NCBI GenBank assembly: GCA_041493205.1
Contig: JBGPYM010000150.1
Location: forward strand, 1-7,660
Source: JBGPYM01 sp041493205
Lineage (GTDB): Bacteria > Bacteroidota > Ignavibacteria > UBA10030 > UBA6906
DNA length: 7,660 bases
Direction: 5' to 3'
Shown here: in pieces, positions 1 to 6,645 of the stretch
How the letters are laid out: every line of letters begins with the position of its first letter
Numbering within the stretch: the stretch's first letter is position 1
Notes under the pieces: generated by a model
The model's database searches: none
Seen by the model: the letters and a program-made list of their open reading frames with translations, nothing else
Told to the model about the DNA's origin: nothing
Position numbers and translations under genes: made by a program

Positions 1-333
1 CATCTTCTCGGCACCATGCGTACCGGACCCGATCTCTTCAATATCGGGGCGCGCCAGCCGAACGAGGACTGGCACCTGCTGCACCTCTACAACCCCCGGC
101 TCGTGTCCCGGGGCTCGGTCATGCCTCCGTATCCGTGGCTCTTTGAAGTGAAAGCCGCGCCGGGCCCGGGAGAAAAAGCGCTCGTACTCCCCGATTCCGT
201 TGCACCGGCGGGGAGAGTCGTCGTTCCCACTGCCGAAGCGCACGCGCTGGTCGCGTACCTGCTCGGCATGAATCACACGTATCCCGTCAGCCAGACTCCT
301 GCGCCCTATGACACCGCGCACGCCAGACCGTAA
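1..333 (+). CDS. ccoO: cbb3-type cytochrome c oxidase subunit II, C-terminal part (partial)
   Basis: This is the 3' end of a reading frame that enters from the left edge and stops at TAA 331-333. CcoO/FixO is the membrane-anchored monoheme cytochrome c subunit of cbb3 oxidase; it passes electrons to the CcoN catalytic subunit on the periplasmic side. The visible part carries the family hallmarks: an RTGPDL stretch after an upstream GT, then a WHLLHLYNPR stretch, then SVMPPYPWLFE, whose Met (codon 121-123) is the likely axial heme ligand. The chain ends with a short helix (AHALVAYLLGM) typical of the CcoO C-terminus. The CXXCH heme site and membrane helix lie upstream, outside the window. An ATG at 16 falls inside the conserved region and is not a real start. 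The last 26 bases overlap the next gene. NorC-type cytochromes are distantly similar, but the motif order fits CcoO better. Confidence 0.9.
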   Translation, partial: HLLGTMRTGPDLFNIGARQPNEDWHLLHLYNPRLVSRGSVMPPYPWLFEVKAAPGPGEKALVLPDSVAPAGRVVVPTAEAHALVAYLLGMNHTYPVSQTPAPYDTAHARP

Positions 334-988
334 GCCCGCCGGCCCGGGCGTGTCCGGGGATCCCTTTCGCGACGAAGCGGGGGACGCCGTGGATGTTCAG
401 CGCATCCACATGAACATCGTCGGGCGGGAGAAGGAGGAACCGGAAGAGGGGTTCGAGCCGACGCCCTGGTGGGTCTGGACCGCAAGCGTCCTCCTTCTCT
501 TCGTGATGGGATTTTACCTCGGACGGTACGGTGGGAGCTTCTCGTCGGTGGCGCACGAAGTTGAGAACCCCGCCCTGGCGGGGGCAGCTCCGCTCAAACG
601 GGAGGTGAGGGGGGACGAGGTGTACGCAGGGGTTTGCCAGGCGTGCCACCAGGCGACGGGACTCGGCGTCCCCGGTCAGTATCCTCCACTCGCCGGCTCA
701 GAGTGGCTTGTTCAGGATGCTGCCACGCCGATCCGGATCGTTCTCTTCGGGCTTGAAGGAGAAGTTTCGGTGAAAGGCAGCCGCTTTGATAACAAGATGC
801 CGGCGTTCCAGGACAAGCTCTCCAGCGATGAGATCGCCGCGGTCCTATCGCACGTCCGTGCTTCCTGGGGGAACCGGGCACCTGCAGTGACGCCCGCCGA
901 AGTGGATACGCTCCGCAAGACGACCGGGACACGCGGACCCTGGACCGCGCCGGGGCTGACAGTGCTCAGAAGGAAGAGCCCGTCATGA
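308..988 (+). CDS. membrane-anchored monoheme cytochrome c, CcoP-like position (cbb3 oxidase subunit III or substitute)
   Basis: This is a 226-residue protein. It has a charged N-terminal segment, one membrane helix at about residues 54-71 preceded by a PTPWWVW stretch, and one class I cytochrome c domain. The domain has heme site CQACH at 110-114, a GVPGQYPPLAGS segment, and the probable axial Met164 in NKMPAF. This layout (acidic lead, PxPWW, helix, cytochrome c with PPLAGSEW) resembles CcoP/FixP, the subunit that takes electrons from soluble donors. CcoP normally has two hemes, and only one CXXCH is present here. The start is uncertain: ATG 308 overlaps ccoO by 26 bases without a clear ribosome site. 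GTG 389 (preceded by GGGGA) and ATG 410 are in-frame alternatives that keep the helix and heme. The stop TGA 986-988 overlaps the actA ATG at 985, suggesting coupled translation. It could instead be an electron shuttle dedicated to ACIII. Confidence 0.85.
   Translation: MTPRTPDRKPAGPGVSGDPFRDEAGDAVDVQRIHMNIVGREKEEPEEGFEPTPWWVWTASVLLLFVMGFYLGRYGGSFSSVAHEVENPALAGAAPLKREVRGDEVYAGVCQACHQATGLGVPGQYPPLAGSEWLVQDAATPIRIVLFGLEGEVSVKGSRFDNKMPAFQDKLSSDEIAAVLSHVRASWGNRAPAVTPAEVDTLRKTTGTRGPWTAPGLTVLRRKSPS
971..978 (+). promoter_or_regulatory. ribosome binding site of actA
   Basis: AGGAAGAG lies 6 bases before ATG 985, inside the end of the preceding cytochrome gene. It supports ATG 985 as the actA start and implies coupled translation across the ATGA overlap. 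Confidence 0.5.
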
Positions 989-1500
989 GGATCCTGCCGA
1001 GCAGGACTGCACTCCGTGGCTTCTCTATTCTGGCCCTTGCCGGGCTCCTCCTCTCTGCGTCCGGATGCGATCGACCGGACACGCGCCCGCGGCAGCCTCT
1101 GGCGTTCAGCCACAAGATCCATTCTGGAGACAATTCAATTGCATGCCAGTATTGCCATGGCGGCGTCCGGCGTGGTGCCGCAGCGGGGATCCCGTCGGTC
1201 CGCCTCTGCATGGGGTGCCACCAGCTCGTTGCAGCCACGAAGCCCGATATCATCAGGCTCCGCGAAGCGTTCCAGGCCGGCCAGCCTGTCCGGTGGATGC
1301 GCGTCAACGTGGTCGGCGACTTTGTCTTTTTCAACCATGAGCCCCATATCGCAAAAGGCGTGCAGTGCCGTACGTGTCACGGTGACATTCAGACGATGTC
1401 CGAAGTGTGGCCCGCTGTCAATCTCGCGGATATGGCGTTCTGTGTGAATTGCCACCGCGAGAACGCCGCGTCCGTCGATTGTTACACATGCCATAGGTGA
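985..1500 (+). CDS. actA: ACIII pentaheme cytochrome c subunit ActA
   Basis: ActA is the periplasmic multiheme subunit of Alternative Complex III and receives electrons from the iron-sulfur clusters of ActB. The 171-residue product holds five CXXCH sites at 54-58 (CQYCH), 75-79 (CMGCH), 128-132 (CRTCH), 153-157 (CVNCH) and 166-170 (CYTCH). Extra histidines in FSHKIH (43, 46) and FNHEPH (118, 121) suit bis-His ligation in a class III / c7-like fold. The N-terminus is a short basic segment, a hydrophobic stretch (about 14-25) and SASGC, so Cys28 is a plausible lipidation site. I see no other membrane helix. As I recall, characterised ActA proteins have an N-terminal membrane helix and are somewhat larger, so this one looks compact and lipid-anchored. 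The start at ATG 985 has a Shine-Dalgarno and shares ATGA with the preceding stop. The neighbours actB-F make the assignment firm. Confidence 0.92.
   Translation: MRILPSRTALRGFSILALAGLLLSASGCDRPDTRPRQPLAFSHKIHSGDNSIACQYCHGGVRRGAAAGIPSVRLCMGCHQLVAATKPDIIRLREAFQAGQPVRWMRVNVVGDFVFFNHEPHIAKGVQCRTCHGDIQTMSEVWPAVNLADMAFCVNCHRENAASVDCYTCHR
1495..1500 (+). promoter_or_regulatory. ribosome binding site deciding the start of the 1506 gene
   Basis: AGGTGA covers the last codons of actA and ends 5 bases before ATG 1506. This spacing favours ATG 1506 over the in-frame GTG at 1497, which lies within the same motif and would have no ribosome site of its own. Confidence 0.55.
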
Positions 1501-1505
1501 CCCCC

Positions 1506-1868
1506 ATGCCCTCTCCCGGTGAACGGAATGCCCCGGACCGATCCTCGCGATGGGACCTTCCCGTTTCTATCCAGCGCGAGGCGAACGCCGCACAATCGGC
1601 GTATTGCAGGAAAATCGCGCACCGCTATACACAGGCAAAGTATGTCACGCTCGTGATCCTGGGTCCCGCCAACCTCTACCTCTGGTATGACGTTCTCGTC
1701 GGCCATGGGGCGTTCGGCGGCACATCCTTCACGCGGTCCCTCCTGATCCTGGTCCCCTGGCTGGCCGCAACGTTGAGTCTCTGGGTTTCGTTTAACCACC
1801 GGGCGCATCATTATCTGAAACTGGCCCTTCACATTGAGAAATCACAGGCCGATGGACCTCAAGCGTAG
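1506..1868 (+). CDS. small two-helix membrane protein between actA and actB (unrecognised)
   Basis: This 120-residue protein starts at ATG 1506, 5 bases after an AGGTGA inside the actA end; GTG 1497 would add three residues. The first 45 residues are polar and charged. Two hydrophobic segments follow at about 46-65 (VTLVILGPANLYLWYDVL) and 76-96 (TRSLLILVPWLAATLSLW), joined by a short glycine-rich loop. The tail is basic and His-rich, with FNHRAHHYLKLALHIEK. There is no CXXCH, Fe-S motif or signal peptide. Basic residues at both ends suggest both termini are cytoplasmic, but this is a rough reading. I do not recognise a family, and it is not one of the ActA-F subunits I know. Its last 17 bases overlap actB, so it is co-translated with ACIII. 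Inferred roles are an accessory ACIII subunit, a membrane dock for the lipid-anchored ActA, or an assembly factor. Confidence 0.8.
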   Translation: MPSPGERNAPDRSSRWDLPVSIQREANAAQSAYCRKIAHRYTQAKYVTLVILGPANLYLWYDVLVGHGAFGGTSFTRSLLILVPWLAATLSLWVSFNHRAHHYLKLALHIEKSQADGPQA

Positions 1869-4788
1869 GGATTTCCTGAAGCTGATCGGCGCAACGACGG
1901 TGGCCACGACGCTGCCGGGTTGCACGCCGAAGGAGCCCCGGTCACTGATCCCGTATGTGATACCGCAGGAGGAAATCATCCCCGGCCGCTCCGTCTGGTA
2001 CGCGAGCGTGTGCCGGGAATGCCCCGCGGGGTGCGGCGTGAACGTTCGCGTGCGCGAGGGACGCGCAACCAAGGCGGAGGGCAACGCGCTCCATCCCGTC
2101 AACAGGGGCTCGCTCTGCGCCCGCGGACAGGCCTCGTTGCAGGGACTGTATAATCCGGACCGGATTCAAACGCCGCTGCGCAAAACCTCCAGTGGCGGGT
2201 GGGAACAATTGAGCTGGGAGGCGGCCGAATCGTTCCTGGTGGAGAAAGTGCGCGAACTTCTCGCGCGGGGGAAGGGGAAGGACTTCGTCTGGATCACCCC
2301 GCAGGTGACCGGCAGCATCGATGCGCTCGTCGATGAATGGCTCGCTGCGGCCGGCTCCGGGAAACGCTTCCGGTACGAGCCGTTTGCGGACGAGGCGCTC
2401 CTCACCGCGAACAGCCGCGTCTTCGGCCGGCGCGAAATCCCGTTCTATGATTTCGCGGACGCCGGTACCGTGTATGCGTTCGGTACCGATTTCCTGGAAA
2501 CCTGGCGATCACCCGTCGGATATGCCCGCGGGTTCGCGGGAGGGCGGGGAACATCCGGCGACACTGCACGCACAAAGTTCACGTACCTCGGGCCGCGACT
2601 TTCGATGACGGCCGGCAACGCCGACGAATGGGTGGACGTCCATCCCGATGTGCTGGGGAATCTCGCACTTGCGATGGTGCGGGTCATTATCGACGAGGGC
2701 CTCACCCGCCTCTCCGGAGGCGAGAAGGCGCGCGTTGCCGCACTCGTCAGGCAGTATGCCCCGGATCAGGTCTCCCGGCCGGCCGCTCTGACGGTCGAGC
2801 GGATTACGGCGCTTGCGCGTGCATTCGGCTCTTCCCGGAGCGGCCTCGCCGTCGCCGGCGGCCCGGTCATCACCGGGGAGTTCGGCGTGCAGACCGCCTC
2901 GGCGGTGAACCTCCTCAATTATGCGTGCGGGAACATCGGCAGGACAGTCCGGTTCGGTTCCGCGGATGCCGCGTCGGGTCTCAATACCTATGGAGACCTG
3001 GAGCGCCTTCTGCGGGACATGGACCGGGATCTTGTCCCTGCACTGTTCCTGACGGAGGTTAATCCCGTCTTCAGCATGCCGCAGGCGTCCGGAATCGGGG
3101 CGGCGCTGGCAAAGGTGCCGTTGATCGTCGCGTTCTCGACCGTCATGGACGAGACGTCGTCGCATGCGACGCTCGTGCTCCCGATACACACCCCGTTTGA
3201 ATCGTGGGGCGATTATGAGCCGCGCACAGGCGTTCACGGATTGATGCAGCCCGTGATGAAGCCGGTATTCCCGACAAAAATGCTCGGGGACATACTCCTT
3301 GAAACCGGGAGGAAGATCGGGAATCCGCGTTCGTTTACCGCGCCGACGTTCCACGACTATGTAAAGGAACGGTGGCGGGGACTTCATGCCCGGCTCGGCA
3401 ACAAACTCCCGTTTGAAACCTTCTGGATCGAATCACTCGCCCGCGGCGGTGTGTGGGAAACAGCTGCACCGCGTACGGTCGCGCTCGCCCCCTCACTCGC
3501 ACCGGCCTCCATCGCAGGCCCGAAGGAAATGCCTCCGCGCGGCGGCACGACGTTTACGTTAATGACGTACCCGTCCATCGCACTCTTTGACGGCCGTGGA
3601 GCGAACAAACCGTGGCTGCAGGAACTCCCCGATCCGATGACCCGCCTCGTCTGGGGCTCCTGGGTGGAAATCAGCCCCGATGACGCCGCCCGGCTGGGAA
3701 TCTCGCACGGTGACCGGATCCAGGTGAGTTCGCCGTACGGCCGGTTTGAGCTTCCCGCCTGCATCCATCGCGGGCTTCTTCCCGGGATCGTGGCCATTCC
3801 GGTCGGACAGGGACATACCGCGTACGGCCGGTACGCCGACGGAACGGGAGTGAACGTGACCGATCTTCTCGACCCGAAACCGTCCGCAGACGGATCGGGC
3901 GGACTGACATGGTTCGGGACCTCCGTCGAGCTCCTCAGGCTCCCGGGGAAATTGCCGCTCGCGTCGGTGCAGGAAGCGGAATCGCAGGAAGACCGTTCAA
4001 TAATACAGGAAATCCCCGTGGCAACGATCGCCTCCTGGAAACCCCCCGACCGGAAAGAAGAACCCTCGCTCTACCCGGAGCAGGTCTACGCCAATCATCA
4101 GTGGGGGATGGCAATCGATGTCGACAAGTGCACCGGGTGCAGCGCCTGTGTGACCGCCTGCTACGCGGAAAACAACATACCCGTCGTCGGGCGCGACGAG
4201 GTGATCAACGGCCGCGAGATGGCCTGGATACGGATCGACAGGTATTACGCCGATCAGCCGGCGCCGGCGGAACGTGCCGGTTTCATTCCGATGCTCTGCC
4301 AGCAATGCGGCATGGCGCCGTGTGAGACAGTCTGCCCGGTCTACGCGGCGTACCATACTGACGAGGGGCTCAACGGGCAGGTCTACAACCGGTGCATCGG
4401 TACCCGCTACTGCGCGAACAATTGCCCGTACAAGGTCCGCCGCTTCAACTGGTTCGACCACGAACTTCCCGAGCCGCTCAACTGGCAGCTGAATCCCGAT
4501 GTCACGGTCCGGAGCAAAGGCGTGATGGAGAAGTGTACGTTTTGCGTCCAGCGGATCGTGGAGGTGAAGAACAACGCGCGGAGGGAGCGGCGGCCCGTCA
4601 TGGACGGGGAAATCAGCACCGCCTGCCAGCAGGCGTGTCCCGCGCAGGCGATCACGTTCGGCGATTTGAAGGATCCCGGAAGTGCCGTCAGCAGGCTCGC
4701 GGCGCGCGACGAACCGCGTCCGTATCATGTCCTGAACGAGCTCAACACGAAACCGGCGGTAACCTATCTCAAGAAGATCCGTACCTGA
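1852..4788 (+). CDS. actB: ACIII iron-sulfur subunit ActB (molybdopterin-oxidoreductase-like domain fused to four-cluster ferredoxin domain)
   Basis: ActB carries electrons from the quinol site in ActC to the hemes of ActA. ATG 1852 gives 978 residues beginning with a Tat motif, KRRDFLK (twin Arg 5-6), a hydrophobic stretch and LPGC (Cys24), so a Tat-exported lipoprotein is likely. An upstream in-frame TTG at 1834 is less likely. Residues about 45-675 resemble the molybdopterin oxidoreductase fold: an N-terminal Cys motif (54, 57, 61, 89), then a dinucleotide-binding-like domain around 600-675 (SWVEISPDDAARLGI, GDRIQVSSPYG). I could not find a convincing Mo ligand, in line with known ActB proteins, which lack the Mo cofactor. 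The C-terminal domain (about 750-978) holds Cys sets 760/763/766/770, 816/819/824/828, 848/854/858 and 895/898/925/929. In the third set Thr851 replaces one Cys, giving three [4Fe-4S] and one [3Fe-4S]. In some Bacteroidota these two domains are separate genes or have lost the N-terminal Cys; here they are fused and intact. Confidence 0.95.
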   Translation: MDLKRRDFLKLIGATTVATTLPGCTPKEPRSLIPYVIPQEEIIPGRSVWYASVCRECPAGCGVNVRVREGRATKAEGNALHPVNRGSLCARGQASLQGLYNPDRIQTPLRKTSSGGWEQLSWEAAESFLVEKVRELLARGKGKDFVWITPQVTGSIDALVDEWLAAAGSGKRFRYEPFADEALLTANSRVFGRREIPFYDFADAGTVYAFGTDFLETWRSPVGYARGFAGGRGTSGDTARTKFTYLGPRLSMTAGNADEWVDVHPDVLGNLALAMVRVIIDEGLTRLSGGEKARVAALVRQYAPDQVSRPAALTVERITALARAFGSSRSGLAVAGGPVITGEFGVQTASAVNLLNYACGNIGRTVRFGSADAASGLNTYGDLERLLRDMDRDLVPALFLTEVNPVFSMPQASGIGAALAKVPLIVAFSTVMDETSSHATLVLPIHTPFESWGDYEPRTGVHGLMQPVMKPVFPTKMLGDILLETGRKIGNPRSFTAPTFHDYVKERWRGLHARLGNKLPFETFWIESLARGGVWETAAPRTVALAPSLAPASIAGPKEMPPRGGTTFTLMTYPSIALFDGRGANKPWLQELPDPMTRLVWGSWVEISPDDAARLGISHGDRIQVSSPYGRFELPACIHRGLLPGIVAIPVGQGHTAYGRYADGTGVNVTDLLDPKPSADGSGGLTWFGTSVELLRLPGKLPLASVQEAESQEDRSIIQEIPVATIASWKPPDRKEEPSLYPEQVYANHQWGMAIDVDKCTGCSACVTACYAENNIPVVGRDEVINGREMAWIRIDRYYADQPAPAERAGFIPMLCQQCGMAPCETVCPVYAAYHTDEGLNGQVYNRCIGTRYCANNCPYKVRRFNWFDHELPEPLNWQLNPDVTVRSKGVMEKCTFCVQRIVEVKNNARRERRPVMDGEISTACQQACPAQAITFGDLKDPGSAVSRLAARDEPRPYHVLNELNTKPAVTYLKKIRT

Positions 4789-4807
4789 CCCGCCCACCGC
4801 GCAGTCT

Positions 4808-6130
4808 ATGGACTATAAGCTCAGCTACACCGACGCCGATATCGATCTGATGCAGACGATGCGCCCCGCGAAGCGGGGGTACTGGTTCCTGCTCGGGTTC
4901 CTCTTCCTCCTCGTTCTCATGGGTGCGGGAGCCTGGTGGGCCCAGATTCAGACAGGCATGGGGCTCGCGGGAAAGAACAGCCCCGTCGGCTGGGCGATGT
5001 ATATCACGACGTTCGTCTTCTGGGTCGGCATTGCGCATTCCGGCACGCTCATTTCGGCCATCCTCTTTCTCGTGCGCGTCCGGTGGCGCGCAGCGGTGTA
5101 CCGAAGCGCGGAAGCAGTCACGGTCTTCGGACTGATGACCGCGGGATTGTTCCCCTTCATCCACCTCGGACGTGTCTGGGTGGCCCACTGGATTCTTCCC
5201 TTCCCCAATTTCGGCGGCCTCTGGCCCAACTTCCGCTCCCCGCTCGCGTGGGACGTCCTTGCCATCACGACCTACCTCACCGTGAGCAGCACGTTCTTCA
5301 TCGTCGGGATGCTTCCCGACCTTGCCGTCATCCGGGACAGGGTGAAAGGGTGGAGGAAGAAGGTGTACGGATTTCTTTCGCAGGGATGGCAGGGAACGGA
5401 CATGCAGTGGAAACATTACACCGCAGCGTATGTCTTCCTGGCCGCCCTGGCGACGCCGCTGGTCATCTCCGTTCACAGCATCGTGTCGTGGGATTTCGCC
5501 ATGAGCATCGTCCCCGGCTGGCACAGCACGATCTTCGCGCCATACTTTGTCGCGGGGGCGATCCACTCCGGGCTCGCCATGGTCGTCCTCCTTCTCATCC
5601 CGATGCGGAAAGCGTTCCGGATCGAGCGCTACATCACCATGCACCATCTGGAGAGCCTGGCCCGGTTCATCGTCTTCACCGCCCTCGTGGTGGGGTTCGC
5701 GTACGCCGTTGAATTCTTTATCGCATGGTACAGCGGCGCGAGGTTTGAAAAGGCGATCTTTCTCTACAGAATGATGGGGGACTACGCCTGGGCATTCTGG
5801 CTGCTGATCACGACCAACGTGGCGGCCCCCATGCTGTTCTGGTTCAAACGGATCCGCACCAGCATCCCCTGGCTCGTCGTGATCTGCATCTGCGTCGAGA
5901 TCGGGATGTGGCTCGAGCGGTTCGTGATCATCGTGACGTCACTGGCTCATGACTTTCTCCCGTCGGCGTGGGGGCTCTACAAGCCGACGCCGATCGATAC
6001 GATGATCGTGATCGGCAGCTTCGCCTGGTTCTTCTTCCTCTTCATGATTTTTGTGAAGGTGTTGCCCGCCGTCTCGATGTGGGAGGTCAAGGAACAGCTC
6101 CCGCCGCCCGGGCGGGGAGGTGCACGATGA
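4808..6130 (+). CDS. actC: ACIII quinol-binding membrane subunit ActC (NrfD/PsrC family)
   Basis: This 440-residue polytopic membrane protein has about ten hydrophobic segments, at roughly 25-45, 62-88, 105-130, 148-168, 205-225, 243-265, 285-308, 326-346, 354-380 and 398-420. NrfD/PsrC proteins are built of two four-helix bundles. ActC binds menaquinol or another quinol on the periplasmic side next to ActB and has a proposed proton path. Residues that suit these jobs are His77 (GIAHSG), His119 (FPFIHLGR), His223, Asp229 and His239 (SWDFAMSIVPGWHST), His253 (AIHSG), Glu302, Glu364 and Glu370. The HSG motif occurs once in each half, echoing the internal duplication of the fold. The start at ATG 4808 is 19 bases after the actB stop with no visible Shine-Dalgarno, the only real gap in the cluster. 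The stop TGA 6128-6130 overlaps actD by 4 bases. The act gene order separates it from polysulfide reductase or nrf homologues. Confidence 0.94.
   Translation: MDYKLSYTDADIDLMQTMRPAKRGYWFLLGFLFLLVLMGAGAWWAQIQTGMGLAGKNSPVGWAMYITTFVFWVGIAHSGTLISAILFLVRVRWRAAVYRSAEAVTVFGLMTAGLFPFIHLGRVWVAHWILPFPNFGGLWPNFRSPLAWDVLAITTYLTVSSTFFIVGMLPDLAVIRDRVKGWRKKVYGFLSQGWQGTDMQWKHYTAAYVFLAALATPLVISVHSIVSWDFAMSIVPGWHSTIFAPYFVAGAIHSGLAMVVLLLIPMRKAFRIERYITMHHLESLARFIVFTALVVGFAYAVEFFIAWYSGARFEKAIFLYRMMGDYAWAFWLLITTNVAAPMLFWFKRIRTSIPWLVVICICVEIGMWLERFVIIVTSLAHDFLPSAWGLYKPTPIDTMIVIGSFAWFFFLFMIFVKVLPAVSMWEVKEQLPPPGRGGAR
6116..6122 (+). promoter_or_regulatory. ribosome binding site of actD
   Basis: GGAGGTG lies just inside the end of actC, 4 bases before ATG 6127. 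The strong match and spacing choose ATG 6127 over the upstream in-frame start at 5968, which would run through conserved actC sequence. Confidence 0.6.
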
Positions 6131-6645
6131 AGCAGCCGGCGGTTCCGTGTGTCTTTGCGGTGTACGCGCACCTGGACGCGGTCGTCAGGGGAATTCATGC
6201 ACTCCGGGAAGCTGGTGAGAAGGAGTTCCAGGTGTTCTCGCCGGTGCCGCACCACGACATCCTGCACGCGATCGGAGGGAAACCGAGCCCCGTCCGGGTC
6301 TACACGCTGGCGGGCGGACTTCTCGGCCTTGCCATCGGCTGGGGCATCACCATCGGGCCGCTCGGAAATTTCGGGCTCCATGTGGGTGGGAAACCTCTCC
6401 TGTCGATTCCGCCCTTCGGCGTGGTGGCCTATATCACCACGATTCTCTTTGGAGCGCTGGCGACGCTGCTCGGAATGATCATCAACACGCGTCTCCCGCA
6501 GGTCAATCTCTCCGCGGGATATGACGAGCGTGTCTCCTCCGACCACTTCGGTATCCAGGTCCGGTGCGCCCCCGTGCGGATGGAAGCCATGGTGCGCCTG
6601 CTGAAACGGACCGGAGCGGTCGATGTCAGGAGGGCCGGGGTATGA
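6127..6645 (+). CDS. actD: ACIII membrane subunit ActD (DUF3341 family)
   Basis: ActD is a small structural subunit of ACIII that packs against the ActC membrane domain; it has no cofactor. The product is 172 residues. A soluble N-terminal part (about 1-55) contains AVYAHLDAVVRGIHALREAG and EKEFQVFSPVPHHDI, typical of DUF3341, where a predicted alpha/beta domain precedes the membrane. Two membrane helices follow at about 57-79 (LAGGLLGLAIGWGIT) and 96-119 (FGVVAYITTILFGALATLL), with a loop of mostly small residues. The soluble C-terminal tail contains DHFGIQVRCAPVRMEAMVRLLKRTGAVDV. Its start is set by a good ribosome site and the ATGA overlap with the actC stop. Its TGA 6643-6645 overlaps the actE ATG at 6642. 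Length and layout are normal for the family. Confidence 0.92.
   Translation: MKQPAVPCVFAVYAHLDAVVRGIHALREAGEKEFQVFSPVPHHDILHAIGGKPSPVRVYTLAGGLLGLAIGWGITIGPLGNFGLHVGGKPLLSIPPFGVVAYITTILFGALATLLGMIINTRLPQVNLSAGYDERVSSDHFGIQVRCAPVRMEAMVRLLKRTGAVDVRRAGV
6628..6634 (+). promoter_or_regulatory. ribosome binding site of actE
   Basis: AGGAGGG, an almost perfect Shine-Dalgarno, lies 7 bases before ATG 6642 inside the actD end. It picks ATG 6642 over the in-frame ATG at 6564 and the downstream Met5 codon, and it places the lipobox at the usual distance from the start. Confidence 0.65.

Noticed and set aside
1834..1851. TTG 1834 as the actB start
   Set aside because: ATG 1852 places the Tat motif KRRDFLK right at the N-terminus as usual; the extra six residues add nothing.
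2509..3387. Long minus-strand open frame of 292 codons inside actB
   Set aside because: It lies wholly opposite conserved actB codons, is Arg-rich with no recognisable motif, and is the kind of shadow frame expected in GC-rich coding DNA.
3732..3836. Two similar GTACGGCCGGT stretches
   Set aside because: Both code for Tyr-Gly-Arg-type segments of actB; two short GC-rich matches are not a meaningful repeat.
4769..5647. Minus-strand open frame of 292 codons opposite actC
   Set aside because: Its product is a low-complexity Glu/Asp/His/Arg-rich string, the antisense image of hydrophobic actC helices; no start signal or domain.
5968..6126. Longer N-terminus for actD starting at 5968
   Set aside because: It would run through the conserved end of actC, and ATG 6127 has a good GGAGGTG site and begins the family-like sequence.
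1852..6130. Polysulfide, tetrathionate or formate-nitrite (nrf) reductase operon
   Set aside because: Mo-like protein, ferredoxin and NrfD parts occur there too, but the actB fusion, Thr in the third Cys set, ActA pentaheme, DUF3341 ActD, ActE and ActF in this order define ACIII.
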